From the NCBI GenBank assembly GCA_035353175.1, contig DAOPZC010000005.1, forward strand, positions 76,682 to 140,681: a stretch of DNA of 64,000 nucleotides, in the 5' to 3' direction. The stretch is from DAOPZC01 sp035353175. Its GTDB lineage: Bacteria; Verrucomicrobiota; Kiritimatiellia; RFP12; UBA1067. Numbering within the stretch: position 1 is the stretch's first letter; every line of letters begins with the position of its first letter. Positions 8,467 to 16,992 of the stretch are shown here, piece after piece. Made by a program: the position numbers and the translations under genes. The notes below the pieces were generated by a model. It saw only the letters and a list, made by a program, of their open reading frames with translations, was not told the DNA's origin and did not search any database.

Positions 8467-10461
8467 ATGAAAGCGATACGGACAGCGGTCATGGCGATAG
8501 CGGTTGCGGCATGTGCCTTTGGCGCACCGGACAACGCGGGGTATCCCTTCGACGGAAACACCGGGTTCAGCGTGAGCAACATGGCGGAAACGCTGAAAGC
8601 CGGGAGCTTCACTGTTGCCGTCTGGGTCCGAGTGGCAGACGCGAAGCGCCCTCAGATGTTTCTGACCATGGGAAATCCGAACCAGGACTTCTCCCTTTAT
8701 CTCTACAAGGACGCGGTGCGGATGCTGGTTGAAGGCGCACCCGGAAAATATGGCTTCGCGTTGGCGAAGCCGCCTGAAGCGGACGCGTGGACGCATTATC
8801 TTGGAACCTATGACGGCAAGACCGCCAAGGTCTACCGCAACGGCGTGCTGGAGGGGCAGCGGGAGATTCCGCTGGAGCGTGCGGCCTTTGCGCAGCCGCT
8901 GACGGTCGGCGTGACGCAGGGCGACAGCGAGCGCATCCTCAAAGGCAACATGACGGACATCCGCATCTGGAACCGCGTGCTCGAGCCGGACGAGGCGAAG
9001 TCGGTTTACGCGGATGAGCCGCGTCAGGGGCTCGGCCAGGGCCTCGTCTGCCACTGGAACACCCACTCGACCGATACGGTCATCGGGAACCGCGTGAAGG
9101 GCGCGCCCGAACTCGTCAAATTCCAGCCGGTGCTGGCCGTGTTGATCAATCGCAAGACCGACGGGTTCCGTGGCATCTGGTATTTCAACCAGCCCTCGAA
9201 GGACGAGTACGTCTACAAGTACAGCGGCGGACTGGGCACCTATTGCGCCAAGCACATCCCCATGGCGTGGTATGCGCCGGAAGTGAACAAGACCTTCTTC
9301 TGCTACGGCGGAACCGACGAGAAAAACAGCACGCTGCTGCACATGGTGTCGTACTACGATCACGCGACCGGCAAGGTGGCCCGGCCCACGCTTCTGTTAG
9401 ACAAGAAGACGGACGACGCGCACGACAATCCGGTCATCAACCTCGACGACAAGGGCTACGTCTGGATCTTCTCCAGCAGCCACGGCCGCGGGCGGCCCTC
9501 CTACATCTCGCGCAGCGTGACGCCGTACGACATCGAGGCGTTCCAGCTCATGTGGACGGGAAACTACTCCTATCCGCAGCCCATGTATTATCCGGGCAAG
9601 GGGTTCCTTTTCATTCACACCTGGTATGTGGCGGGGCGCGGCAACTACGTGATGACCAGCAACCCCGACGGCACCGAGTGGAGCGCGCGCAAGCAGACCG
9701 CCTATTTCGAGGACGGCCACTACCAGATCAGCGGCACGTGGAAGAACAAGAAGACCGGCATCGCTTTCAACCAGCACCCCAAGGGCAAGGGACTTAATTG
9801 GCGCACGAACGTCTACTACATGGAGACGGACGACTTCGGCGCGACATTCAAAAACGTGCAGGGCGAGACGCTGAAAACGCCGCTCACGAACAAGGTGAAT
9901 GCCGCGCTGGTGTTGGAGTACGAGAGCAAGGGCCGCAACTGCTATATCAAGGACGTGCAGTTTGATTCCAAGGGGCATCCGGTCATCCTGTTCGTGCTCA
10001 GCAAAGGATACGAATCGGGGCCCGCCAACGGTCCGCGCGAGTGGCGCCTCGTGCGTTGGACCGGCGCGGAATGGGAAGAGCAGTTCACGGGCATCGCTTC
10101 CGGCAATAACTACGATACGGGACCGGTCTACGTAGAAAGCGACACCACGTGGCGGATCATCGGTCCCACGCAGCTCGGGCCGCAGCCGTACAATCCCGGC
10201 GGCGAGATCGCGATGTGGCTGACCGAGGATGCGGGCGCGACGTGGCGGATGGTGCGGCAGCTGACCCGCAACAGCGAGATGAACCACACCTATGTGCGGC
10301 GGCCGGTGAACGTCCATCCGGACTTCTACGGCTTCTGGGCTGACGGCCACGGGCGCAAGCCGTCCGAGTCGCATCTTTACTTCTGCAATCAAACGGGAGA
10401 CGTGTTCCGTTTGCCGCAGTTCATGTCCGGCGATTTCGCGGAACCGGAAAAAGTTCGTTAG
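8467..10461 (+). CDS. Secreted LamG-type lectin plus BNR_4 beta-propeller protein (putative polysaccharide lyase)
   Basis: A 664-aa exported protein preceded by AAAGGAGG and starting with a signal peptide ending AFGA. Residues about 25-195 form a concanavalin/LamG-like domain (FTVAVWVRV, HYLGTYDGKTAKVYRNG, DIRIWNRVL). From about 225 to the end it resembles BNR_4 propellers (GFRGIWYFNQ, HDNPVINLDDKGYVWIFSS, GRGRPSYISRS). BNR_4 proteins include ulvan lyases of families PL24/PL25, while others remain uncharacterised. With GH105 genes on both sides, a lyase that generates unsaturated uronate ends is plausible. The substrate (rhamnogalacturonan, ulvan-like or other) cannot be fixed from sequence. 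Confidence 0.85.
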   Translation: MKAIRTAVMAIAVAACAFGAPDNAGYPFDGNTGFSVSNMAETLKAGSFTVAVWVRVADAKRPQMFLTMGNPNQDFSLYLYKDAVRMLVEGAPGKYGFALAKPPEADAWTHYLGTYDGKTAKVYRNGVLEGQREIPLERAAFAQPLTVGVTQGDSERILKGNMTDIRIWNRVLEPDEAKSVYADEPRQGLGQGLVCHWNTHSTDTVIGNRVKGAPELVKFQPVLAVLINRKTDGFRGIWYFNQPSKDEYVYKYSGGLGTYCAKHIPMAWYAPEVNKTFFCYGGTDEKNSTLLHMVSYYDHATGKVARPTLLLDKKTDDAHDNPVINLDDKGYVWIFSSSHGRGRPSYISRSVTPYDIEAFQLMWTGNYSYPQPMYYPGKGFLFIHTWYVAGRGNYVMTSNPDGTEWSARKQTAYFEDGHYQISGTWKNKKTGIAFNQHPKGKGLNWRTNVYYMETDDFGATFKNVQGETLKTPLTNKVNAALVLEYESKGRNCYIKDVQFDSKGHPVILFVLSKGYESGPANGPREWRLVRWTGAEWEEQFTGIASGNNYDTGPVYVESDTTWRIIGPTQLGPQPYNPGGEIAMWLTEDAGATWRMVRQLTRNSEMNHTYVRRPVNVHPDFYGFWADGHGRKPSESHLYFCNQTGDVFRLPQFMSGDFAEPEKVR

Positions 10462-10488
10462 TGTGCAGGCCGTGTTGGAGGAGGAACC

Positions 10489-11625
10489 ATGAAAAAAAGT
10501 CTGATGACCATCGGAACGCTGGCGCTGGCCGGCTGCGTGAGCATGAACGAGGGTGTGAAAAGTAATGCGTGTTTCGGCTCGTGGCCCAAGGGCGCTTCGC
10601 CTGAAGAAGTGGGCGCGCGGATCGCCGCGCGCTTCCTGGCTCAGCCCCACAGCCAGTACGGCAGGTTCGGCAAGACGCCCAAGCAGATCACCTATCCCGA
10701 CGTCTGCACGTGGTACGGGGCGCTTGCCTTTTCTAAGGAGACGAAGAACAACGCCTTGGCCGTCCGTCTGGCGCAGCGCTTCGAGCCGCTGTTCGGCGCC
10801 GACGCGCGCCTCTTGCCGTTGCCGAACCACGTGGACAACAGCGTCTTCGGCGCGGTGCCCTTCGAGCTCTATCTGCAGACGAAAGAGCCCCGCTATCTGG
10901 CCCTGGGCAAGTCCTACGCCGACGCGCAGTGGGCGCCGGCGCAGGGCAAGGACGACACGCCCGAGGCGCGCGCGCTCACGGCGAAGGGGCTGACTTGGCA
11001 GACGCGCTTCTGGATCGACGACATGTTCATGATCACCATGGTCCAGGCGCAGGCTTTCCGGGCCACCGGCGACCGCGCCTACATCGAACGCGCAGCCAAG
11101 GAGATGGTGGCCTACCTGGACGAGTTGCAGCGGCCCAACGGGCTTTTCTACCACGCGCCGGACGTGCCGTTCTTCTGGGGCCGCGGCAACGGCTGGATGG
11201 CGGCGGGCACGGCGGAGCTCCTGCGCTCGCTGCCGGCGGACAACCCGGACCGCCCCCGCATCCTCGAAGGCTACCGCAAGATGATGTTCGCGCTGCTGAA
11301 GCACCAGGCGCCGGACGGCATGTGGCGCCAGCTCATCGACGACGACGGCTCTTGGCCGGAGACCTCGGGAACCGGCATGTTCGCCTTCGCGATGATCACC
11401 GGCGTCAAGAACGGTTGGCTCGACGCCGCGACCTACGCGCCAGCGGCGCGCAAGGCGTGGCTGGCGCTGGTGGCGTATCTCGATGAGAACGGCGACATCC
11501 GCGACGTGTGCGAAGGCACGAACAAGAAGGCGGACCGTCAGTACTACCTCGATCGCAAGCGCATCACGGGCGACCTGCACGGCCAGGCGCCGGTCATCTG
11601 GTGCGCCGCCGCGCTGCTGCGGTAA
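10489..11625 (+). CDS. GH105-family unsaturated rhamnogalacturonyl hydrolase, lipoprotein
   Basis: A 378-aa protein with a lipobox (LALAGC, Cys16), so probably membrane-anchored. The rest is a GH105 barrel: WIDDMFM carries the catalytic Asp, WGRGNGW and SGTGMFAFA are active-site signatures, and QAPVIWCAAALLR closes the fold. It would cleave the terminal 4,5-unsaturated uronate from lyase products. GGAGGAGG lies just before the ATG, 27 bases after the LamG/BNR_4 gene, so the two form an operon. It is distinct from the GH105-DUF4861 fusion across the intergenic region, giving two GH105 enzymes at one locus with different localisation. Confidence 0.92.
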   Translation: MKKSLMTIGTLALAGCVSMNEGVKSNACFGSWPKGASPEEVGARIAARFLAQPHSQYGRFGKTPKQITYPDVCTWYGALAFSKETKNNALAVRLAQRFEPLFGADARLLPLPNHVDNSVFGAVPFELYLQTKEPRYLALGKSYADAQWAPAQGKDDTPEARALTAKGLTWQTRFWIDDMFMITMVQAQAFRATGDRAYIERAAKEMVAYLDELQRPNGLFYHAPDVPFFWGRGNGWMAAGTAELLRSLPADNPDRPRILEGYRKMMFALLKHQAPDGMWRQLIDDDGSWPETSGTGMFAFAMITGVKNGWLDAATYAPAARKAWLALVAYLDENGDIRDVCEGTNKKADRQYYLDRKRITGDLHGQAPVIWCAAALLR

Positions 11626-11629
11626 AAAA

Positions 11630-12370
11630 CTATTTCTTCCGGGCGGCGGCTTCTTCCGCTTTCATCGCGCGGCTGACGGCGAGGATTTTTGCGACTTTGG
11701 CCTCGGTCAGCTCGTAGCCTTTCAGCCCCGTGAAGCCCTCCCAGACGATGGTGTGGTGCAGGGGTTCGAGAATCATCACGTGTGGCCAGCCCCAAACGCC
11801 GAACTGCGCTTCGTACCGGCCTTGGCCGGGGCGGTTCGCGGCCGGTCCGGAGGCCTGATCGGGCAACGCCGCGATGGGTTCGTTTTCTGCCTTCGTGGCG
11901 GCGGCCTGCTCTGCGGGCGTTGTTTCTTTGACGGTCTGGGGAAGGTCCAAGGCCAGATAATACGCTTTCTTGGGTCCGGCGTAAGCCCTGACCTTTTCCT
12001 CCGATTCGCCCGTGATGCCGATCACGGCGAGTTCGCTGCCGAATTTCTTGTGCAGCGTGTTCATCAGCGGCGTCATCCGCTTGCAGGCACCGCACCAGGT
12101 CCGCCAAAATTCGATGATCACAACCTTGCCATCCAGCTCAGGTTTATCGGTGAGCCATTTCTGGACTTCCAGGGGCGGCGCGTCGGTGTAGAGCCGGGAG
12201 TGGGCCCAGATCTGCTTGCCGCCGGCCGCGGGGCCGCGTGCGGTTCCGTCCGTACAGATGCCGGTGGCCGGGTCGCATTGGGTGGCACCGGCCTGATCTT
12301 CGGCCGATGAGATCGATGAGATGAGCGTGCAGGCGAGCAGGCTCAGGGTGACGGTCAATGTGTGGGTCAT
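11630..12370 (-). CDS. Secreted thioredoxin-like protein
   Basis: A 246-aa protein with a signal peptide (to about residue 24, SISSA) and a thioredoxin fold in the middle: VVIIEFWRTWCGACKRM holds a CxxC (CGAC) redox pair, and GVWGWPHVMILEP has the usual cis-Pro region. The start chosen is the ATG after GAAAGGAAAAGGAC; an upstream ATG at 12394 would add eight residues ahead of the signal peptide. An insertion of roughly 45 residues (TPAEQAAATKAENEP region) separates the CxxC half from the cis-Pro half. It probably acts in extracytoplasmic thiol exchange. It converges on the GH105 lipoprotein gene with only four bases between stop codons. Confidence 0.8.
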   Translation of the reverse strand: MTHTLTVTLSLLACTLISSISSAEDQAGATQCDPATGICTDGTARGPAAGGKQIWAHSRLYTDAPPLEVQKWLTDKPELDGKVVIIEFWRTWCGACKRMTPLMNTLHKKFGSELAVIGITGESEEKVRAYAGPKKAYYLALDLPQTVKETTPAEQAAATKAENEPIAALPDQASGPAANRPGQGRYEAQFGVWGWPHVMILEPLHHTIVWEGFTGLKGYELTEAKVAKILAVSRAMKAEEAAARKK

Positions 12371-12478
12371 GTCCTTTTCCTTTCGTGTCACCACTATATC
12401 CCAATTCGGCGCGAATGGCGATACGCTGACTGAGTTTCAGGACTGGCGCAGCCACCGCAATCCTGTTATTCTTCAGAC

Positions 12479-13426
12479 ATGACACTCACACCGAGATTGG
12501 TTTTGTATATCTCTCTGTTGGTCGGGGGCGGGCCGCTTGCGGCGCAAGAGGCGCAGGCGCCGCGTTTCGCCCGGTACCGTTCGGGCTACCACTTCGATAC
12601 GCTGGCGCTTCAGGTGCAGCTCGACAGGCAACACCTCTCGTGCAACTGCGTGGACGGCGTCTGGGGCGCGCGGACCGAGATCGCGCTGGTCACATGGCAG
12701 ACCCTGAATGGGCTGGCTCCCACCGGCGTTCCGGATGCGTCGGTGCTGACGGCGCTGGGGGGCGACACGAATGTGCTGGTCCGCTACACGGTCACGACGA
12801 ATGACGTGGCCAATATCGGCCCGGTGCCGCCGGGATGGGAAGAGCGCGCCAAGCTGCGTTCGATGACTTACGAGACGATCCAGGAGATGCTCGCGGAGAA
12901 GGGGCACACGTCGCAGCGGGCGATCGAGCGTCTGAATCCGGGTGTCGCGTGGCCCAACCCGCCGGCGGGCACCGAGGTGGTCGTTCCCGACTGCACCTGC
13001 GCGAAACCCGAACGGGCCGGATCGATCCGCATCGCGCTCGCGCGCATGGAGATCACGGTGTTCAACGCCGAGGGCAAGCTGATCGCGCTCTTCCCCTGCT
13101 CCATCGCGCGCGAGAAGTCCAAACGGCCGGACGGCGAACTGGCGGTCAAAACCATCGCGCCCAATCCGAACTATACGTACGACCCCCAATTGTTTGAGCC
13201 TGGCGGCGCGAAAAGAACCAAGCTGGTCATACCCGCCGGACCCAATAATCCGGTGGGACAGGCCTGGGTCGGGCTTTCGCTGCAAGGCTATGGCGTGCAC
13301 GGCACGCCGCTCCCGGAGAAGATCGGGCGGGCGGAATCGCACGGCTGTTTCCGGCTCGCCAACTGGAATGCGGTCAAGCTGTTGGGCATGGTCTATCCCG
13401 GCGTGCCGGTCGTCGTGGAGGAGTGA
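12479..13426 (+). CDS. L,D-transpeptidase (YkuD domain) with peptidoglycan-binding-like N-terminus
   Basis: A 315-aa exported protein. After the signal peptide, residues about 40-95 resemble a peptidoglycan-binding domain (LQVQLDRQHLSCNCVDGVWGARTEIALVTWQ). A LysM-like segment follows (TYETIQEMLAEKG, AIERLNPG). The C-terminal YkuD domain has the catalytic HGTP...SHGCFRL signature with Cys in SHGC. The enzyme would form 3-3 peptidoglycan cross-links or attach proteins to the wall in the periplasm. It diverges from the thioredoxin-like gene with about 108 bases between starts. Confidence 0.9.
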   Translation: MTLTPRLVLYISLLVGGGPLAAQEAQAPRFARYRSGYHFDTLALQVQLDRQHLSCNCVDGVWGARTEIALVTWQTLNGLAPTGVPDASVLTALGGDTNVLVRYTVTTNDVANIGPVPPGWEERAKLRSMTYETIQEMLAEKGHTSQRAIERLNPGVAWPNPPAGTEVVVPDCTCAKPERAGSIRIALARMEITVFNAEGKLIALFPCSIAREKSKRPDGELAVKTIAPNPNYTYDPQLFEPGGAKRTKLVIPAGPNNPVGQAWVGLSLQGYGVHGTPLPEKIGRAESHGCFRLANWNAVKLLGMVYPGVPVVVEE

Positions 13427-13500
13427 CGCCTAAAACCAGTTGCGCGGGCAAGAACGGAACGGCTATACTGAACCATTTTCACCCTCGGAGTGTTGAAGAA

Positions 13501-14766
13501 ATGCCTCAAAAGACATTGCCCTTTACCTTGGACCAGATCGAGAAGATCGAAAAAAAATATCCGACGCCGTTCCATCTCTATGACGAGAGCGGGATCCGCG
13601 CGAATGCGCGGCGCCTCAAGGAGGCCTTCGCGTGGAATCCCGGCTTCAAGGAGTATTTCGCCGTCAAGGCATGCCCGAATCCCTTTCTGATGAAGATCCT
13701 GAAGCAGGAGGGCTTCGGCATGGACTGCAGCTCCTTGCCGGAACTGCTGCTCTCGGAGGAAATCGGCGTGACCGGCGAGTCGATCATGTTCACCTCGAAC
13801 GACACGCCGGCCGGCGAATTCGTCAAGGCCAAGGCCTTGGGCGCGGTCATCAACCTCGACGACATCACGCACATCCCTTTTCTTGAGCAGAGCGCGGGGC
13901 TGCCCGAGCTGGTCTGTTTCCGCTACAATCCGGGGCCGCTGAAGGGCGGCAACGCCATCATCGGCAACCCCGAGCAGGCGAAGTACGGGTTCACGCGCGA
14001 GCAGCTTTTCGAGGGCTACCGCCGGCTGAAGGAGAAGGGCGTGAAGCGCTTCGGCCTGCACACGATGGTGGCATCGAACGAGCTCAATCCGCAGTATTTC
14101 ATCGATACGGCCGAGATTCTTTTCGACCTGGTGGCGGAGCTCTCGCAGAAGCTGGGCATCACCTTCGAGTTCGTCAACATCGGCGGCGGCATCGGCATCC
14201 CGTACCGGCCCGAACAGCAGGCGGTGGACCTTGAGCGCGTGGGGGAGGGCGTGCGGCAGGCGTACGCGGCGCGCGTGCTGGCGAAGGGCCATCCCGCGCT
14301 GAAGCTCTACATGGAGTGCGGCCGCATGGTGACGGGACCGTACGGCTACCTGATCGCGCGCGTGCGCCACATCAAGAAGACCTACAAGACCTACGCGGGC
14401 CTCGACGCCTGCATGGCGAACCTGATGCGCCCCGCGCTCTATGGCGCGTACCACCACATTTCCGTGCCGGCCAAGGCCGACAAGCCGTGCGACACGGTCT
14501 ACGACGTGACGGGGTCGCTCTGCGAAAACAACGACAAGTTCGCGATCGACCGCGCGCTGCCGCAACTGGCGCCGGGCGACCTCGTGGTGATCCACGATGC
14601 GGGCGCGCACGGCCACGCCATGGGTTTCCAGTACAACGGCAAACTGCGCTCGGCCGAGCTGCTGCTGCGCGTGGACGGCAGCGTGGTGCAGATTCGCCGC
14701 GCCGAGACGCCGGCCGATTATTTCGCGACGCTGGATTTCGGCGCATTGGCGGCGTTCAAGGCGTAA
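13501..14766 (+). CDS. lysA: Diaminopimelate decarboxylase family protein
   Basis: PLP-dependent fold-III decarboxylase of 421 aa that would convert meso-diaminopimelate to L-lysine. Seen: FAVKACPNP with the PLP Lys, HTMVASN, NIGGGIGIPY, MECGRMVTGPYG, CENNDKFA and DAGAHGHAMGFQYNG. The start is placed at the ATG in MPQKTLPFTL; the frame extends 26 codons upstream into non-conserved sequence overlapping the previous gene. A TATACT -10-like box lies at 13464-13469. Close relatives act on carboxynorspermidine, but the CEN and DAGAHG motifs fit LysA. Confidence 0.87.
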   Translation: MPQKTLPFTLDQIEKIEKKYPTPFHLYDESGIRANARRLKEAFAWNPGFKEYFAVKACPNPFLMKILKQEGFGMDCSSLPELLLSEEIGVTGESIMFTSNDTPAGEFVKAKALGAVINLDDITHIPFLEQSAGLPELVCFRYNPGPLKGGNAIIGNPEQAKYGFTREQLFEGYRRLKEKGVKRFGLHTMVASNELNPQYFIDTAEILFDLVAELSQKLGITFEFVNIGGGIGIPYRPEQQAVDLERVGEGVRQAYAARVLAKGHPALKLYMECGRMVTGPYGYLIARVRHIKKTYKTYAGLDACMANLMRPALYGAYHHISVPAKADKPCDTVYDVTGSLCENNDKFAIDRALPQLAPGDLVVIHDAGAHGHAMGFQYNGKLRSAELLLRVDGSVVQIRRAETPADYFATLDFGALAAFKA

Positions 14767-14769
14767 GCC

Positions 14770-15432
14770 TTGCCTATGATCCCTATCCTCTATCAGGACG
14801 ACGATTGCGTAGCCGTGATGAAACCGTGCGGCGTCGCTGCCGTTCCTGAGCGGGCGGACGATGAGGCGTGTCTCGGCGCCCTGTTGGGGCGGCAACTGGG
14901 GCGCCGCGTTTTTCCGGTCCACCGGCTCGACAAAGAGGTGAGCGGGGTCATCCTCTATGCGCTCACGGCCGCGGCGCACCGTTTCCTCAACACCGCGTTC
15001 GAACAGCGCGAGGTCCACAAAACCTATCTGGCGGTCGTGCACGGCGCGGTCGAAGCCGACCGCGGCTTCATCCGGCGGCCGTTGCGGGAGTTCGGCTCGG
15101 GACGGATGGGCGTGGACGATGCCAAAGGAAAGCCTTCCGAGACGCGTTACGAAGTCGAGCAACGGAACGGATGTTTTTCGCTGGTCCGCCTGCATCCTTT
15201 GACGGGGCGGCGTCACCAGCTCCGCGTGCATCTCTACAGCATTGGCCATCCGATCGCGGGCGACGTGCGCTACGGTGACCCGGCGCTGCGCGTCGGCCAT
15301 CCGCGCCTCATGCTGACCTCCACCGGGCTATCGGTCCATCTTCCTTCCGGTGCCAAGCTGAATCTCCATGACGTCGTCCCCGACGATTTTCGAGAAGCCG
15401 CGCAGCGGGTGTACGGGTTCGATTCTCTTTGA
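14770..15432 (+). CDS. RluA-family pseudouridine synthase
   Basis: A 220-aa RNA-modifying enzyme that isomerises uridine in rRNA or tRNA. The catalytic motif PVHRLDKEVSG (Asp after HRL) is clear, followed by REVHKTYLAVVHG and LHPLTGRRHQLRVHLYSIGHPIAGDVRYG. There is no S4 domain, so it belongs to the short RluA/TruC/RluE-like group; the target uridine cannot be read from sequence. The TTG at 14770 or the ATG at 14776 may be the start; neither has a clear Shine-Dalgarno, suggesting coupling to lysA four bases upstream. Confidence 0.87.
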   Translation: MPMIPILYQDDDCVAVMKPCGVAAVPERADDEACLGALLGRQLGRRVFPVHRLDKEVSGVILYALTAAAHRFLNTAFEQREVHKTYLAVVHGAVEADRGFIRRPLREFGSGRMGVDDAKGKPSETRYEVEQRNGCFSLVRLHPLTGRRHQLRVHLYSIGHPIAGDVRYGDPALRVGHPRLMLTSTGLSVHLPSGAKLNLHDVVPDDFREAAQRVYGFDSL

Positions 15433-15525
15433 ACCCGATGAGGCCGCCCCGGAAAACCCCGTGGCTGTCCGGTGCCGTTCGTGGTAAAATGAAGGGCATT
15501 CTTTGTTGGAGGAGCGTGCGGTGAT

Positions 15526-16914
15526 ATGAAGCGGATGCGGATTTCCAGTTTACTGAGTTCGGATAAGCGCGGCATCGACGTTCTGGCCGCCGGCTGGGTG
15601 CGGACTCGGCGCGATTCCAAGGGCGGCTTTTCATTTATCGAGATCAATGACGGGTCTTGTCTGGCAAACCTGCAGGTGATCGCGCCGGCGGAGTTGGGCA
15701 ACTACGAGTCGGAGATCCTCCAGCTGCATCCCGGCGCGTCGGTGGTGGTGGAGGGAACGATCGAAGTTTCCGAGGGCAGCGGTCAGGCGGTCGAGCTCAA
15801 GGCGCGGAAGGTCAAGGTCTTAGGCTTTTCCCCACCCGTAGAGTATCCGCTGGGCAAGCAGAAAATCAATTTCGACCGGCTGCGCGAACTGCCCCACCTG
15901 CGGGCCCGCACCAACAGTTTCGGCGCGGTGGCCCGCATGCGGCACCTGCTCGCGCACGAGGTGCACCGTTTCTTCCATGATCGCGGTTTCCTTTACGTGC
16001 ACACCCCGATCATCACGTCGAGCGACTGCGAAGGCGCCGGCGCGATGTTTCAGGTGACGACGCTCGATCCGAATGCGCCGCCGCGCCGCGCGGACGGCAC
16101 GGTCGACTACGACCAGGATTTCTTCGGGCGCCGCGCCGCGCTGACGGTGAGCGGCCAGCTCGAGGGTGAGACCTACGCCTGCGCCATGGGCGACATCTAC
16201 ACGTTCGGCCCGACCTTCCGCGCCGAGAATTCCAACACGCGGCGGCACCTCGCCGAGTTCTGGATGATCGAGCCCGAGATGGCTTTCGCCGATCTCGACG
16301 CCGACGCGGAACTGGCCGAGGCTTTCTTGCAGCACCTGTTTCAGGCCGTCCTGCGCGACGGAATGGCCGACCTCAGATTCTTCGACCAGCGCGTGCTGCC
16401 TGGCGTGGCGGCCCGGCTGGAACGCTTGGCGGACGCGCCGTTCGGACGCGTGACCTACACGGAGGCGATCCGTCTGCTCGAAACGTCCGGCAAGACCTTC
16501 GACTTCGCTCCCTACTGGGGTATGGATATGCAGTCCGAGCATGAGCGCTTCTTGTCGGAGGAGGTGTTCAAAGGCCCCGTGGTGGTGACCGACTACCCTG
16601 CGGAGATCAAAGCCTTCTACATGCGCCGCAACGCTGACGGGCGGACGGTCGCGGCGATGGACGTGCTGCTGCCGGAGGTCGGGGAGATCATCGGCGGCAG
16701 CCAGCGCGAAGAGCGGCTGGACGTCCTCGAGGCGACGATGCGCACGTGCGGGCTGAATCCGGAGGAGTATGAGGCCTATCTTGATTTGCGGCGCTACGGG
16801 AGCGTGCCCCATGCGGGGTTCGGCCTCGGATTCGAGCGGCTGGTACAGTTCTGCACGGGCATGCACAACATTCGGGACGTGATTCCGTACCCGCGCGCGC
16901 CCCGGCTGTGCTAG
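15526..16914 (+). CDS. asnS: Asparaginyl-tRNA synthetase
   Basis: Class IIb aminoacyl-tRNA synthetase of 462 aa charging tRNA-Asn. The N-terminal OB-fold anticodon-binding domain covers about residues 1-115 (AGWVRTRRDSKGGFSFIEINDGS). The catalytic core has motif 2 (FRAENSNTRRHLAEFWMIEPE) and motif 3 (GFGLGFERLVQF). The FRAENSNTRRH sequence separates AsnRS from AspRS. TTGGAGGAG precedes the ATG at a normal distance. It sits between a pseudouridine synthase and the start of the polysaccharide block and has no evident operon partner. Confidence 0.96.
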   Translation: MKRMRISSLLSSDKRGIDVLAAGWVRTRRDSKGGFSFIEINDGSCLANLQVIAPAELGNYESEILQLHPGASVVVEGTIEVSEGSGQAVELKARKVKVLGFSPPVEYPLGKQKINFDRLRELPHLRARTNSFGAVARMRHLLAHEVHRFFHDRGFLYVHTPIITSSDCEGAGAMFQVTTLDPNAPPRRADGTVDYDQDFFGRRAALTVSGQLEGETYACAMGDIYTFGPTFRAENSNTRRHLAEFWMIEPEMAFADLDADAELAEAFLQHLFQAVLRDGMADLRFFDQRVLPGVAARLERLADAPFGRVTYTEAIRLLETSGKTFDFAPYWGMDMQSEHERFLSEEVFKGPVVVTDYPAEIKAFYMRRNADGRTVAAMDVLLPEVGEIIGGSQREERLDVLEATMRTCGLNPEEYEAYLDLRRYGSVPHAGFGLGFERLVQFCTGMHNIRDVIPYPRAPRLC

Positions 16915-16919
16915 AATTC

Positions 16920-16933
16920 TCGGTGATCACCGA
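16920..16933. promoter_or_regulatory. Palindrome upstream of the heparinase-like gene
   Basis: Perfect 14-bp palindrome TCGGTGATCACCGA, six bases after the asnS stop codon and about 60 bases before the next start codon. It could be an operator; there is no T-run, so it is not a terminator. Confidence 0.35.
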
Positions 16934-16992
16934 AGAGGCCCTGAGGAGTGCAGCGGGGACGCGAACAGGGCGTCGACAAAGAGGGGAACGAG

